From Flavipsychrobacter sp. (GTDB lineage Bacteria > Bacteroidota > Bacteroidia > Chitinophagales > Chitinophagaceae), in contig JAJNBR010000087.1 in NCBI GenBank assembly GCA_021156265.1, positions 1-10,416 of the forward strand: a stretch of 10,416 bases of DNA, read 5' to 3'. Shown here one piece after another: positions 1 to 6,564 of the stretch. The position numbers were made by a program, and so were the translations under genes. The notes under the pieces are model-generated. The model saw only the letters and a list, made by a program, of their open reading frames with translations. It did no database searches and was not told the DNA's origin. Position 1 is the stretch's first letter, and every line of letters starts with the position of its first letter.

Positions 1-71
1 TAATTACACTTTCTTCAATCATGATCGTTGTGTTTTAAATGTTACAGCAATTAAGACTACGTCATTGCCTG

Positions 72-112
72 ACAGGTTACAGCTAAAAAAAGAAAATTTT
101 CCTGTAACCTGT
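72..112. promoter_or_regulatory. Inverted repeat upstream of the ECF sigma gene, possible operator
   Basis: Perfect 11-bp arms, ACAGGTTACAG (72-82) and CTGTAACCTGT (102-112), flank a 19-nt A-rich spacer. A further copy of the half-site, GTTACAGC at 41-48, matches 76-83 in the same orientation, 35 bp away. The repeat ends just before a weak -7-like sequence TAGTTTTC (115-122; consensus TAnnTTTG with the last base changed) that lies 19 nt from the sigma-factor ATG. That position suits an operator or activator site for autoregulation. A plain RNA hairpin is the alternative. The repeat itself is certain; its function is inferred. Confidence 0.5.
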
Positions 113-140
113 ATTAGTTTTCCGGCGTCTACTATCCATA

Positions 141-719
141 ATGCACCAAAACCTACAAGACACCGATATCATCGGGCTGGTATTGAAAGGGGAACAAAAG
201 CCTTTTTCCGTGCTGGTAGATCGTTATCAGCATTTTGTATTTACTATTTCTATGCGGTATGTCGATAATCGCGAGGAAGCGGAAGAAATAGCCCAGGATG
301 TATTCGTCAAAGCCTATCGTTCATTGGCGGGTTTTAACAGCAAAAGCAAATTCAGCACCTGGCTATATGCTATTACCCACCACACCTGCCTGTCTCATCT
401 AAGAAAGAGAAAAACGGCAACAGTCTCGGTTGATGCCCACCCTGGCGTAGGCGCTATGCTGTCAGCTACGGAAAAGGCCTCGGATAAGAGTGATTCCAAT
501 TCCACCCGCAACCTGTTGCACAAAGCGATGAGCCAGCTGGAAAGTGCAGACGCGGAGATACTCACCCTGTTTTACCAGGCTGAGCAATCGCTGGAAGAAA
601 TAGCGACGATCACGGGGCAGACGTCCAATAATGTAAAAGTGCGCCTGTTTCGCGCACGACAGAAATTGAAAAACATTTTAGAACAACGCTATCCCGCAGA
701 TGCAATAGCGTATAAATAG
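141..719 (+). CDS. ECF-type RNA polymerase sigma factor
   Basis: This 192-residue protein has the two-domain layout of extracytoplasmic-function sigma-70 factors, which direct core RNA polymerase to a small set of promoters. Sigma region 2 lies at about residues 24-90: a core-binding segment with DNREEAEEIAQDVFVKAYRSL, then FSTWLYAITHHTCLSHLRKRK, the usual -10 recognition and basic stretch. A variable linker rich in Ser, Thr and Asp (about 91-122) follows. Region 4 (about 124-182) holds LEEIATITGQTSNNVKVRLFRARQKLK, a helix-turn-helix for -35 contact. Length and both domains are normal for the family. The ATG at 141 is chosen because the family N-terminus begins only a few residues later; there is no clear Shine-Dalgarno sequence, as expected in Bacteroidota. 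The next gene starts 13 nt after the stop and is a likely membrane anti-sigma partner. The signal it responds to cannot be read from the sequence. Confidence 0.93.
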   Translation: MHQNLQDTDIIGLVLKGEQKPFSVLVDRYQHFVFTISMRYVDNREEAEEIAQDVFVKAYRSLAGFNSKSKFSTWLYAITHHTCLSHLRKRKTATVSVDAHPGVGAMLSATEKASDKSDSNSTRNLLHKAMSQLESADAEILTLFYQAEQSLEEIATITGQTSNNVKVRLFRARQKLKNILEQRYPADAIAYK

Positions 720-732
720 TAAATTGTTAGTT

Positions 733-1221
733 ATGCAACAGCAGTTTGAAGATATGGACATGCAGCTTTGGGAATACCTGGATGGTAGCTGCAGCGAAAC
801 AGAAAGGCAGCGCATTGCGCAGTTGATCTCATCGAACGAGGTGTGGCGGACAAAATATGATGAGTTGCAATCAATGCAAACTGAACTAACCGGCATGGAA
901 ACACACCACCCGTCCATGCGTTTCACCGCAAATGTGATGGATAATATTGCAGGTGCGAAAGTTGCCGTTGCCACTGCCCGCTATCTCAATGATTGGGTAG
1001 TAAAAGGGATCGCAGCGTTTTTTCTGCTCATGCTGGCGTCGGCCGTTGTTTATTCAATTATTGGTGCTAACTGGGCAGGTAGCAACGCTGGCACTTTGGA
1101 TATACCAACATTCATCAACAGCGATGCTTTAACTGGATTGATGTTTGTAAATATTATATTGTCCCTGATGATCATCGACAAACTTGTCAATAAGCGCCGG
1201 ATACAGAAGACATTGTTATAA
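733..1221 (+). CDS. Probable membrane-bound anti-sigma factor (small two-helix protein)
   Basis: This 162-residue protein directly follows the ECF sigma gene. Its N-terminal 70 residues are soluble and helical, with LWEYLDGSCSETERQRI followed by VWRTKYDELQSMQTEL, a pattern often seen at the start of Bacteroidota anti-sigma factors. No HxxxCxxC zinc motif is present, so it is not a classical ZAS-type protein. Two hydrophobic segments follow, at about residues 89-111 and 133-151, and the chain ends in a short basic tail (NKRRIQK). There is no large periplasmic domain, only a loop of roughly 20 residues. The ATG at 733 is preferred over an in-frame TTG at 724. The inferred role is to hold the sigma factor at the inner membrane until a signal releases it. 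Gene position and N-terminal pattern support this; there is no domain match I can verify. The stop codon overlaps that of the convergent phosphatase gene. Confidence 0.72.
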   Translation: MQQQFEDMDMQLWEYLDGSCSETERQRIAQLISSNEVWRTKYDELQSMQTELTGMETHHPSMRFTANVMDNIAGAKVAVATARYLNDWVVKGIAAFFLLMLASAVVYSIIGANWAGSNAGTLDIPTFINSDALTGLMFVNIILSLMIIDKLVNKRRIQKTLL

Positions 1222-1869
1222 CCTTTTCAGCACATCCAGGTCAAAATCCTCCATTGACGAAAGTTTAGCATCAGCCAGCGCAAATCGCGGATCGTCGAAA
1301 TGCAGGGCATCCGGTATTACAACCACCTTCATGCGAGCCGCCTTGCCGGCTATCATACCGTTTACCGAGTCTTCGAACACCACGCATTGCAAAGGAGTTG
1401 AGGCCATTGCTGAGGCACAATGCATGAACACACCGGGATGCGGCTTGCCCAGTTCCACCACGTCTGCCGAGGAAATACAATCGAAATAATGGGTGATACC
1501 AAAATGGTCAACCAGTGCGTGTATCATACGGGCCGGCGAGGAAGAAGCCAGTCCTATTTTAAAACCGTTGTTCTTCAGCAGTTCGAGCGATTGGATAACA
1601 CCCGGCAATACCCGGCCTGCCCTTTTCGATGCATCTATTATATCGTCGAGTATCTCCTCAGCCACTTCCACCGACGTGCTACCATTCCAGGGATATTTTA
1701 CTGACCAGTATTCTGTCACCTCGTATATCCTCAGTCCTGTGGTTTCTTTGAACCTGTCCGGGCCGATGGGTATTTTATGCTTGGCGGCTATTCGCAGCAT
1801 GCTTTCACCCCACAGCGGTTCGGTATCCAGCAACAGCCCGTCCATATCATATAATACAGTATTGATCAT
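1216..1869 (-). CDS. hxpB: HAD-superfamily sugar-phosphate phosphatase, HxpB/YniC-like
   Basis: The 217-residue protein is a haloacid dehalogenase-like hydrolase with an alpha-helical cap after motif I. Motif I is YDMDGLLLDTEPLW: Asp8 is the predicted nucleophile and Asp10 the general acid/base. Motif II is GLASSS with a Ser near residue 109, motif III is the Lys of GKPHP (Lys142), and motif IV is FEDS (Glu166-Asp167), which coordinates Mg2+. Stretches such as LLDTEPLW, TGLRI, PWNG, DSVNGMIAGKAARM and DPRFALADAKLSS closely resemble E. coli YniC (HxpB), a cytosolic phosphatase acting on hexitol phosphates and 2-deoxyglucose 6-phosphate. The substrate here may differ, since HAD phosphatases are promiscuous and beta-phosphoglucomutase is a near relative. 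The gene stands alone on the minus strand, ends convergently with the anti-sigma gene, and is divergent from miaB. A likely -7 box lies 21 nt upstream of its ATG. Confidence 0.88.
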   Translation of the reverse strand: MINTVLYDMDGLLLDTEPLWGESMLRIAAKHKIPIGPDRFKETTGLRIYEVTEYWSVKYPWNGSTSVEVAEEILDDIIDASKRAGRVLPGVIQSLELLKNNGFKIGLASSSPARMIHALVDHFGITHYFDCISSADVVELGKPHPGVFMHCASAMASTPLQCVVFEDSVNGMIAGKAARMKVVVIPDALHFDDPRFALADAKLSSMEDFDLDVLKRL

Positions 1870-1889
1870 ATCCTGCCCTATTTTGACCG

Positions 1890-1897
1890 CAAATATC
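1890..1897 (-). promoter_or_regulatory. Candidate -7 promoter box for hxpB
   Basis: On the minus strand the sequence reads GATATTTG, one base away from the Bacteroidota -7 consensus TAnnTTTG (first T replaced by G). Its last base is 21 nt from the hxpB start codon, within the 18-31 nt range of the better boxes in this window. No convincing -33 TTTG element is visible. Confidence 0.4.
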
Positions 1898-1922
1898 CGT
1901 TGTGCTAGCCAGAATAACTAAA

Positions 1923-1953
1923 ACCATGGCTTTAAGCTCCTGAAAGCCATGGT
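1923..1953. repeat. Perfect 11-bp dyad between the divergent hxpB and miaB genes
   Basis: The arms ACCATGGCTTT (1923-1933) and AAAGCCATGGT (1943-1953) are exact reverse complements around a 9-nt loop. Each arm contains the self-complementary hexamer CCATGG, so these hexamers are also direct repeats 23 bp apart. On the minus strand the hairpin is followed by TTTTAG, terminator-like but with a short T run, and no minus-strand gene ends there. The dyad lies about 26 bp upstream of the hxpB -7 box and about 90 bp upstream of the miaB box. A shared operator, or a terminator for antisense transcripts, are both possible. Confidence 0.55.
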
Positions 1954-2043
1954 GTCATGTCCTGCTGTTTCCCCGGCTTTTTCACGTATCACGATTTTCC
2001 ATTGTTTATCTGCATTTTAGCTTCAAATTCACCGTCTATCCTG

Positions 2044-2051
2044 TACCTTTG
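2044..2051 (+). promoter_or_regulatory. -7 promoter box for miaB
   Basis: TACCTTTG matches the Bacteroidota -7 consensus TAnnTTTG exactly and ends 21 nt before the miaB ATG. The same octamer stands before mltG and gapA. The region where a -33 element should lie (around 2015-2025) is AT-rich but has no clear TTTG. The implied 5' leader is short, about 15 nt. This is the most likely promoter for the miaB-to-secG unit. Confidence 0.75.
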
Positions 2052-2071
2052 CAGACACAGAATCGGAAATT

Positions 2072-3496
2072 ATGGCAGAGACCCTGCAGAAAGTAATAGA
2101 AGAAAACCGCCAGGGAGAGGCTTATGAACCTTTCCAGGGCGACCCGAACCAATACAGTAAAAAATTCTATATAGAAAGCTATGGCTGCCAGATGAATTTC
2201 AGCGATAGCGAGATCGTAGCTTCTATATTAAATGAGCAAGGCTATGGCGCCACCCGCAACTTCGAGGAGGCTAACCTGGTGTTACTCAATACCTGCTCGA
2301 TCCGTGAAAAGGCAGAGCAAACCGTGCGCAACCGTTTACAGGCCTTCCGCAAAGTGAAGGATAGAAACCCGGGTATGTTGGTTGGCGTGCTGGGCTGTAT
2401 GGCCGAGCGCCTCAAGGCAAAATTCCTGGAAGAAGAGAAACTGGTAGATATAGTGGTAGGTCCCGATGCTTATCGCAGCCTGCCGGGCCTGGTTGCCGAA
2501 GCTGAAGGCGGACAAAAGACCGTCAACGTGTTGCTGAGCCGTGAAGAGACTTATGCCGATATCTCGCCTGTGCGTCTGGACAGCAATGGTGTTACTGCTT
2601 TTGTGAGCATCATGCGCGGCTGTAACAACATGTGTTCGTTCTGTGTAGTTCCGTTTACCCGCGGTCGCGAACGCAGTCGTGATGCAGTAAGTATTATAAA
2701 CGAGTGTAAGGACCTGTTTGAGCGCGGCTACCGCGAAGTAACCCTGCTGGGTCAGAATGTAGACAGCTATCATTACGCCCCGGAAAACCTGGAAGATGCT
2801 GTTACGTTTGCTAAACTGCTGGAGATGGTGGCGCTCATTTCGCCAAAGTTGAGAATCAGGTTCAGCACCTCGCATCCTAAAGACATTACGGATGACGTGC
2901 TGCACACCATGGCGAAATACGATAACATCTGCAAATACATTCACCTGCCTGTGCAAAGTGGCAACACGCGCATATTGCAGCTGATGAACCGTACGTATAC
3001 CCGCGAATGGTACCTTTCTAAGGTAAAACGCATTAAAGAAATAATGCCCGATTGCGCATTGAGCACTGACGTCATCAGTGGCTTTTGCACGGAAACAGAA
3101 GAAGAACACCAGGATACTTTAAGCCTGATCGATCATTGCGGTTTCGACATGGCGTATATGTTCTCTTACAGCGAACGTCCCGGCACACTGGCCGAGCGTC
3201 GCTACGAGGATGATGTGCCCGAAGAAGTAAAGAAAAGAAGGCTGGAAGAGATCATTTCGCTGCAATACAGCCACACACGTGAGAACCATAAGATGGAGAT
3301 CGGCAAGGTGTTCGAGGTGCTGATAGAAGGTCAGAGCAAACGCAGCGAACTCAACTGGAGCGGCCGCAATAGCCAGAACAAAGTCGTTGTTTTCCCCAAA
3401 GGGGAATACGGGCTGAGCAAGGGTGACTATGTGAACGTGAAGATCATCTCGACAACGGGTGCTACCCTGCAGGGTGAAATAGTTTCTGTTAACTAA
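2072..3496 (+). CDS. miaB: tRNA-2-methylthio-N6-isopentenyladenosine synthase MiaB
   Basis: MiaB is a radical-SAM methylthiotransferase that adds a methylthio group to C2 of i6A at position 37 of tRNAs reading UNN codons. The 474-residue length is normal, with a slightly long N-terminus of about 30 residues. The N-terminal MTTase domain has the three cluster-binding cysteines: Cys39 (ESYGCQMN), Cys75 (NTCSIREKAEQ) and Cys109 (GVLGCMAERLK). The radical-SAM CX3CX2C motif is Cys184, Cys188 and Cys191 in RGCNNMCSFCVVPFTRGRERSR. STSHPKD and IHLPVQSGNTRILQLMNR are typical core blocks, and a TRAM RNA-binding domain fills the last 65 residues or so (VLIEGQSKRSELNWSGRN onward). CSFCVVPFTRGRE and the TRAM sequence favour MiaB over RimO or MtaB. 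It is the first gene of a five-gene unit; the next gene begins 30 nt after its stop. Confidence 0.97.
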   Translation: MAETLQKVIEENRQGEAYEPFQGDPNQYSKKFYIESYGCQMNFSDSEIVASILNEQGYGATRNFEEANLVLLNTCSIREKAEQTVRNRLQAFRKVKDRNPGMLVGVLGCMAERLKAKFLEEEKLVDIVVGPDAYRSLPGLVAEAEGGQKTVNVLLSREETYADISPVRLDSNGVTAFVSIMRGCNNMCSFCVVPFTRGRERSRDAVSIINECKDLFERGYREVTLLGQNVDSYHYAPENLEDAVTFAKLLEMVALISPKLRIRFSTSHPKDITDDVLHTMAKYDNICKYIHLPVQSGNTRILQLMNRTYTREWYLSKVKRIKEIMPDCALSTDVISGFCTETEEEHQDTLSLIDHCGFDMAYMFSYSERPGTLAERRYEDDVPEEVKKRRLEEIISLQYSHTRENHKMEIGKVFEVLIEGQSKRSELNWSGRNSQNKVVVFPKGEYGLSKGDYVNVKIISTTGATLQGEIVSVN

Positions 3497-3526
3497 TCTA
3501 AAATTGACGCCCCAGGGGCAGGTTTT

Positions 3527-4783
3527 ATGGATCTTCAGAGCATTAAGAACAGGTTTGGCATCATAGGTAATTCACCGGCCCTCAACCACGCACTCAATAC
3601 AGCTTCCCAGGTGGCTTCTACCGATCTGTCGGTACTAATTGCCGGCGAAAGCGGTGTGGGTAAAGAAGCCTTTGCCAATATCATACACGCTTTATCTTCA
3701 AGAAAACATAACCCGTTTATTGCGGTCAACTGCGGTGCAATACCGGAAGGCACCATCGACAGCGAACTGTTCGGCCATGAGAAAGGCTCTTTTACCGGGG
3801 CTGTTGACAGCCGCAAGGGCTATTTTGAAACAGTGAATGGCGGTACCATCTTCCTTGATGAAATAGGTGAAATGCCGCTGGGCACGCAGGCACGCCTGTT
3901 GCGTGTATTGGAAAGCGGCGAATTCATCCGCGTAGGTTCATCTAAAGTGCAAAAAACAGACGTACGAGTCATCGCTGCCACCAACAAAGACCTGTTGGAA
4001 TACACAACCCAGGGCAAGTTCCGCGAAGATCTTTATTATCGTTTAAGCACGGTGCCCATTCGCGTGCCGGCACTTCGCGACAGGCCTGATGATATTCCGT
4101 TGCTGTTCCGCAAATTCTCAACCGACTTTGCCGAACGCTATAAAACACAATCAGTACAACTCGACGCTTCTGCGCAGCAATTGCTGGTATCCTACCCATG
4201 GCCCGGAAACGTTCGCGAGCTGAAAAATATTGCCGAACAGATTTCGGTATTAAGTACCGACAAAAGCATCAGTGCTGAAACCCTCCACAAGTTCCTGCCG
4301 CAAAAGGACACGAACCGAAGCCTGGCTCTGATGCCTCCTGCCGGATCTCCTGTTGCTTCGGGTAAAGATTTCTCCAGCAACACAGAACGCGACATCCTGT
4401 ACAAACTCTTCTTCGACCTGAAGAAAGATATGAACGACCTGAAGGCTATGTTCTTTGAACTGGCGCACCACCAGGGCCACTTCCCCGCGCAACCGGGGAA
4501 TGAGACCATGCTTCCTGCGTACAACGCAGCGAGTACCGAGCCGGTACCCGTAGTAGCAGCAGCGCCTTACAATCCGAATACGCATGTCCTGTTGCAGCCC
4601 AACGACCATGTCGATCACCACGAAGACGTGGAAGAATCGCTGATGCTGGCCGACAGGGAAAAAGAATTTATCATGAAAGCGCTGAAAAAGCACCGTGGCC
4701 GCCGCCGCGATGCCGCCAACGAGCTGGGTATTTCAGAAAGAACGCTATACCGCAAGATTAAGGAATACGATATTAAAGAGTAA
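3527..4783 (+). CDS. Sigma-54-dependent transcriptional activator without a receiver domain
   Basis: The 418-residue protein is a bacterial enhancer-binding protein: an AAA+ ATPase that remodels RNA polymerase holding sigma-54. The AAA+ domain starts almost at the N-terminus (about residues 12-240), leaving no room for a receiver, GAF or PAS domain. Motifs seen are Walker A GESGVGKE (40-47), the sigma-54 contact loop GSFTGA (87-92; Ser replaces the usual Ala of GAFTGA), Walker B TIFLDE (107-112), ATNKD near 151, arginine-finger region FREDLYYRLS (165-174) and PWPGNVREL (225-232). A linker of about 110 residues follows, with an amphipathic helix (FDLKKDMNDLKAMFFEL) and a His/Asp-rich piece (NDHVDHHEDVEE). 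A Fis-type helix-turn-helix is at about 391-412 (RRRDAANELGISERTLYRKIKEY). It lies between miaB and lptE in the same direction, suggesting co-transcription and possibly an envelope-related regulon. Targets are unknown, and no good -24/-12 promoter was seen in the window. Confidence 0.94.
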   Translation: MDLQSIKNRFGIIGNSPALNHALNTASQVASTDLSVLIAGESGVGKEAFANIIHALSSRKHNPFIAVNCGAIPEGTIDSELFGHEKGSFTGAVDSRKGYFETVNGGTIFLDEIGEMPLGTQARLLRVLESGEFIRVGSSKVQKTDVRVIAATNKDLLEYTTQGKFREDLYYRLSTVPIRVPALRDRPDDIPLLFRKFSTDFAERYKTQSVQLDASAQQLLVSYPWPGNVRELKNIAEQISVLSTDKSISAETLHKFLPQKDTNRSLALMPPAGSPVASGKDFSSNTERDILYKLFFDLKKDMNDLKAMFFELAHHQGHFPAQPGNETMLPAYNAASTEPVPVVAAAPYNPNTHVLLQPNDHVDHHEDVEESLMLADREKEFIMKALKKHRGRRRDAANELGISERTLYRKIKEYDIKE

Positions 4784-4814
4784 TTGCGTTTCTATTTATT
4801 CAGCCTAATTTTAC

Positions 4815-5324
4815 ATGTTCATGATGCAACGGTTTCTTCTTTTACTTTCGGTAGTTTTTGTCTTTGCCTTAGCGGGCTGCGGTGTATATAGTTTCACCGG
4901 CGCCAGCATCCAGGGCAAAAGCATCAATATACACGTCTTAGAAAACCGTGCGCGCAACATCGTTCCCAGCCTGAGCCCGTCGCTTACCACCAAGATAAGA
5001 AGCAGGATACTCTCGCAAACCGGCCTGGCCCCGGTAAAAACGGACGATGCAGACTACGACCTGGCAGGAACGATCACCGCTTATGAGGTAACAGTATCGG
5101 GCGTGGAGAATACCCAACAGGCCACAACAAACAGGCTGACCATCACGGTTAACATTGTGTTCAAGAACCGCCTGGACAAAAAAGCTGATTTCACACAATC
5201 GTTTACCCGCTTTGCCGACTTCTCTGCCAACCGGACAGTTCAGCAGGCTGAAGGGCAGCTGATAGAGGAAATAGGCAACCAGCTGGCTGACGATATTTTT
5301 AATAAAGCATTTGTAAACTGGTAA
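4815..5324 (+). CDS. lptE: LptE-like LPS-assembly lipoprotein
   Basis: The 169-residue protein has a lipoprotein signal: a hydrophobic N-terminal stretch ending in the lipobox LAGC, with Cys22 as the predicted lipidated residue after cleavage by signal peptidase II. Mature sequence GVYSFTGASIQGKSINIHVLENRA and the later YDLAGTITAYEVT and NRLTITVNIVFKNR blocks match what I know of Bacteroidota LptE (Pfam LptE family). LptE plugs the LptD barrel in the outer membrane and helps insert LPS into the outer leaflet. LptD is not in the window. The ATG at 4815 is used; in-frame ATGs at 4821 and 4824 would also leave a functional signal. It starts 31 nt after the activator gene and ends 9 nt before the next gene, so co-transcription is likely. 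The family is divergent, so the assignment rests on lipobox, size, sequence pattern and context. Confidence 0.85.
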   Translation: MFMMQRFLLLLSVVFVFALAGCGVYSFTGASIQGKSINIHVLENRARNIVPSLSPSLTTKIRSRILSQTGLAPVKTDDADYDLAGTITAYEVTVSGVENTQQATTNRLTITVNIVFKNRLDKKADFTQSFTRFADFSANRTVQQAEGQLIEEIGNQLADDIFNKAFVNW

Positions 5325-5333
5325 CGAGGGCGT

Positions 5334-6176
5334 ATGGCAACACCAAACATTTCACAAATAACAAAAATGCTGCGCGAACCGCAATCGATAACGGATGCTG
5401 ATGTGGAAGACATAGCAACACTCGTGCAGACGTATCCATACTTCACGCCAGGCCACTACTTTGAAGCTGCCCGCAAGCAAAGGCATGAACCTTTCTCGCC
5501 GGGCCTTATGAACAACATGCAACTGTACATGGGCAACTGGCTACAGTTTCATGGCTATTTGCAGAATGTATCGGGTATTACTGAAGAAGTGGACGATATT
5601 GTGGTAGCAGAAAGTGCCACACTGCCGCCCGAGCCTGTTACATTGCAAACAAAAGACGAGCAGATAATAGCAGAAGAGAACGAAACAATGCAGGAAGAAC
5701 CGTTGATACAACCGATCTATACGGAAGATTATTTTTTACACCAGGGTGTTGAAGTGTCGAGCGATATGCCCGATGCCGACGAACTGCACCAGCAGACAGA
5801 GGACGAGAAGGAGAAATCGCTTATGGTGGTGATGAGTTTTGCTGAATGGCTGACCCATTTCAAAACGAAATCGCAAAAGGAAAAAGAAGAAGAGCAGGAT
5901 CAGAAGGCGCTCAAGACCATGTGGCAGAAAGAAAAACTGGCTGCTGCAATGGAGGAAGAGAATGAGGAAATACCTGAAGACGTGTTCGAAATGGCCGTTA
6001 ATTCCATCACCCAGGAAGAAGGGCTTGTGAGCGAATCGCTGGCAGAAATACATGTCAAACAAGGAAAATATGATAAGGCGATAGATATGTATCGTAAACT
6101 AAGTTTGCGCAATCCGCAAAAAAATGCTTATTTTGCTCGCCGTATTGAAGAAATCTTAAAAGAAAAACAGTCATGA
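5334..6176 (+). CDS. Acidic cytoplasmic protein with a C-terminal TPR-like motif, function unknown
   Basis: The 280-residue protein has no signal peptide or membrane segment. The N-terminal part (about 1-80) is a conserved-looking helical block including DIATLVQTYPYFTPGHYFEAARKQRHE. The middle (about 82-165) is low-complexity and rich in Glu, Asp and Gln, probably disordered. A second block around 164-215 (MSFAEWLTHFKTKSQKEKEEE onward) is highly charged and may form a coiled coil. The C-terminus (about 234-275) contains one TPR-like repeat, SLAEIHVKQGKYDKAIDMYRKLSLRNP, usually a protein-protein interaction module. It begins 9 nt after lptE, with a GAGGG just before its ATG, and its stop overlaps the secG start by 4 nt (ATGA), implying translational coupling. 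I recall similar proteins upstream of secG in other Bacteroidota. A scaffold or partner in envelope or export work is conceivable, but the sequence gives no direct function. Confidence 0.85.
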   Translation: MATPNISQITKMLREPQSITDADVEDIATLVQTYPYFTPGHYFEAARKQRHEPFSPGLMNNMQLYMGNWLQFHGYLQNVSGITEEVDDIVVAESATLPPEPVTLQTKDEQIIAEENETMQEEPLIQPIYTEDYFLHQGVEVSSDMPDADELHQQTEDEKEKSLMVVMSFAEWLTHFKTKSQKEKEEEQDQKALKTMWQKEKLAAAMEEENEEIPEDVFEMAVNSITQEEGLVSESLAEIHVKQGKYDKAIDMYRKLSLRNPQKNAYFARRIEEILKEKQS

Positions 6177-6499
6177 TATCATTGATCACCATACTTATAT
6201 TGTTAGCTTGTGTGGTTTTAGCATTTTTTGTATTAGTACAAAACCCTAAAGGTGGCGGCTTGTCAGGCACATTCGGAAGCATTGGTACCCAGGTAATGGG
6301 CGTTAAGCAATCTACCGACGTTATGGAAAAAGGCACCTGGACCACCATGGGCGTTATCGCCGGCCTTTGCGTGCTGATGGTTATGTTCTTCGAAACTCCG
6401 AAAGAACTGCAGCAACAACGCCAGCCGCAAAATAGCGGTGCACCTGCTCAGCAACAAGGTCAGGGCCAGCAAGCACCAGCTCCTGCTCCGGCAAATTAA
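6173..6499 (+). CDS. secG: Preprotein translocase subunit SecG
   Basis: SecG is the small inner-membrane subunit that assists the SecYEG channel in protein export. The 108-residue protein has the family layout: a first transmembrane helix at about residues 2-22 (SLITILILLACVVLAFFVLV), the hallmark loop QNPKGGGLSGTFG (23-35) and a second helix at about 57-74 (WTTMGVIAGLCVLMVMFF). After residue 78 comes a Gln/Pro/Ala-rich tail ending QAPAPAPAN, which is variable and probably disordered. The ATG overlaps the stop of the preceding TPR gene in ATGA, so translation is likely coupled. It is the last gene of the miaB-to-secG unit: a strong intrinsic terminator starts 25 nt after its stop. Confidence 0.95.
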   Translation: MISLITILILLACVVLAFFVLVQNPKGGGLSGTFGSIGTQVMGVKQSTDVMEKGTWTTMGVIAGLCVLMVMFFETPKELQQQRQPQNSGAPAQQQGQGQQAPAPAPAN

Positions 6500-6523
6500 T
6501 TCAGGAACGAATTTTTTAAATAG

Positions 6524-6559
6524 ATACCTGCTCTACCTTTGAGCAGGTATTTTTATTTT
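6524..6559 (+). terminator. Intrinsic terminator of the miaB-secG unit
   Basis: The perfect 10-bp stem ATACCTGCTC (6524-6533) / GAGCAGGTAT (6541-6550) has a 7-nt loop TACCTTT and is followed directly by TTTTATTTT (6551-6559). This is a classic Rho-independent terminator. The loop plus the first base of the 3' arm spell TACCTTTG, the promoter box assigned to mltG. Confidence 0.9.
6534..6541 (+). promoter_or_regulatory. Candidate -7 promoter box for mltG, inside the terminator loop
   Basis: TACCTTTG is an exact match to TAnnTTTG and identical to the boxes of miaB and gapA. It ends 24 nt before the mltG ATG, within the spacing of the others. It occupies the loop of the upstream terminator, so one sequence may both end secG transcription and start mltG transcription. 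There is an AT-rich run (6511-6520) upstream but no clear -33 TTTG. Confidence 0.6.
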
Positions 6560-6564
6560 ACACT

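Noticed and set aside
733..1221. Zinc-binding (ZAS-type) anti-sigma factor
   Set aside because: There is no HxxxCxxC motif; the only Cys in the N-terminal part is at residue 20. The protein is kept as a probable anti-sigma factor of a non-zinc type on context alone.
2336..3109. A 257-codon minus-strand open frame inside miaB
   Set aside because: It is fully antisense to a well-conserved gene, has no recognisable domain or promoter, and has a His/Gln/Arg-rich composition typical of shadow frames.
3509..3519. Palindrome GCCCCAGGGGC between miaB and the sigma-54 activator
   Set aside because: The possible stem is only 4-5 bp with a tiny loop and no T run until the TTTTATG of the next start, so it is too weak for a terminator; the 30-nt gap fits co-transcription.
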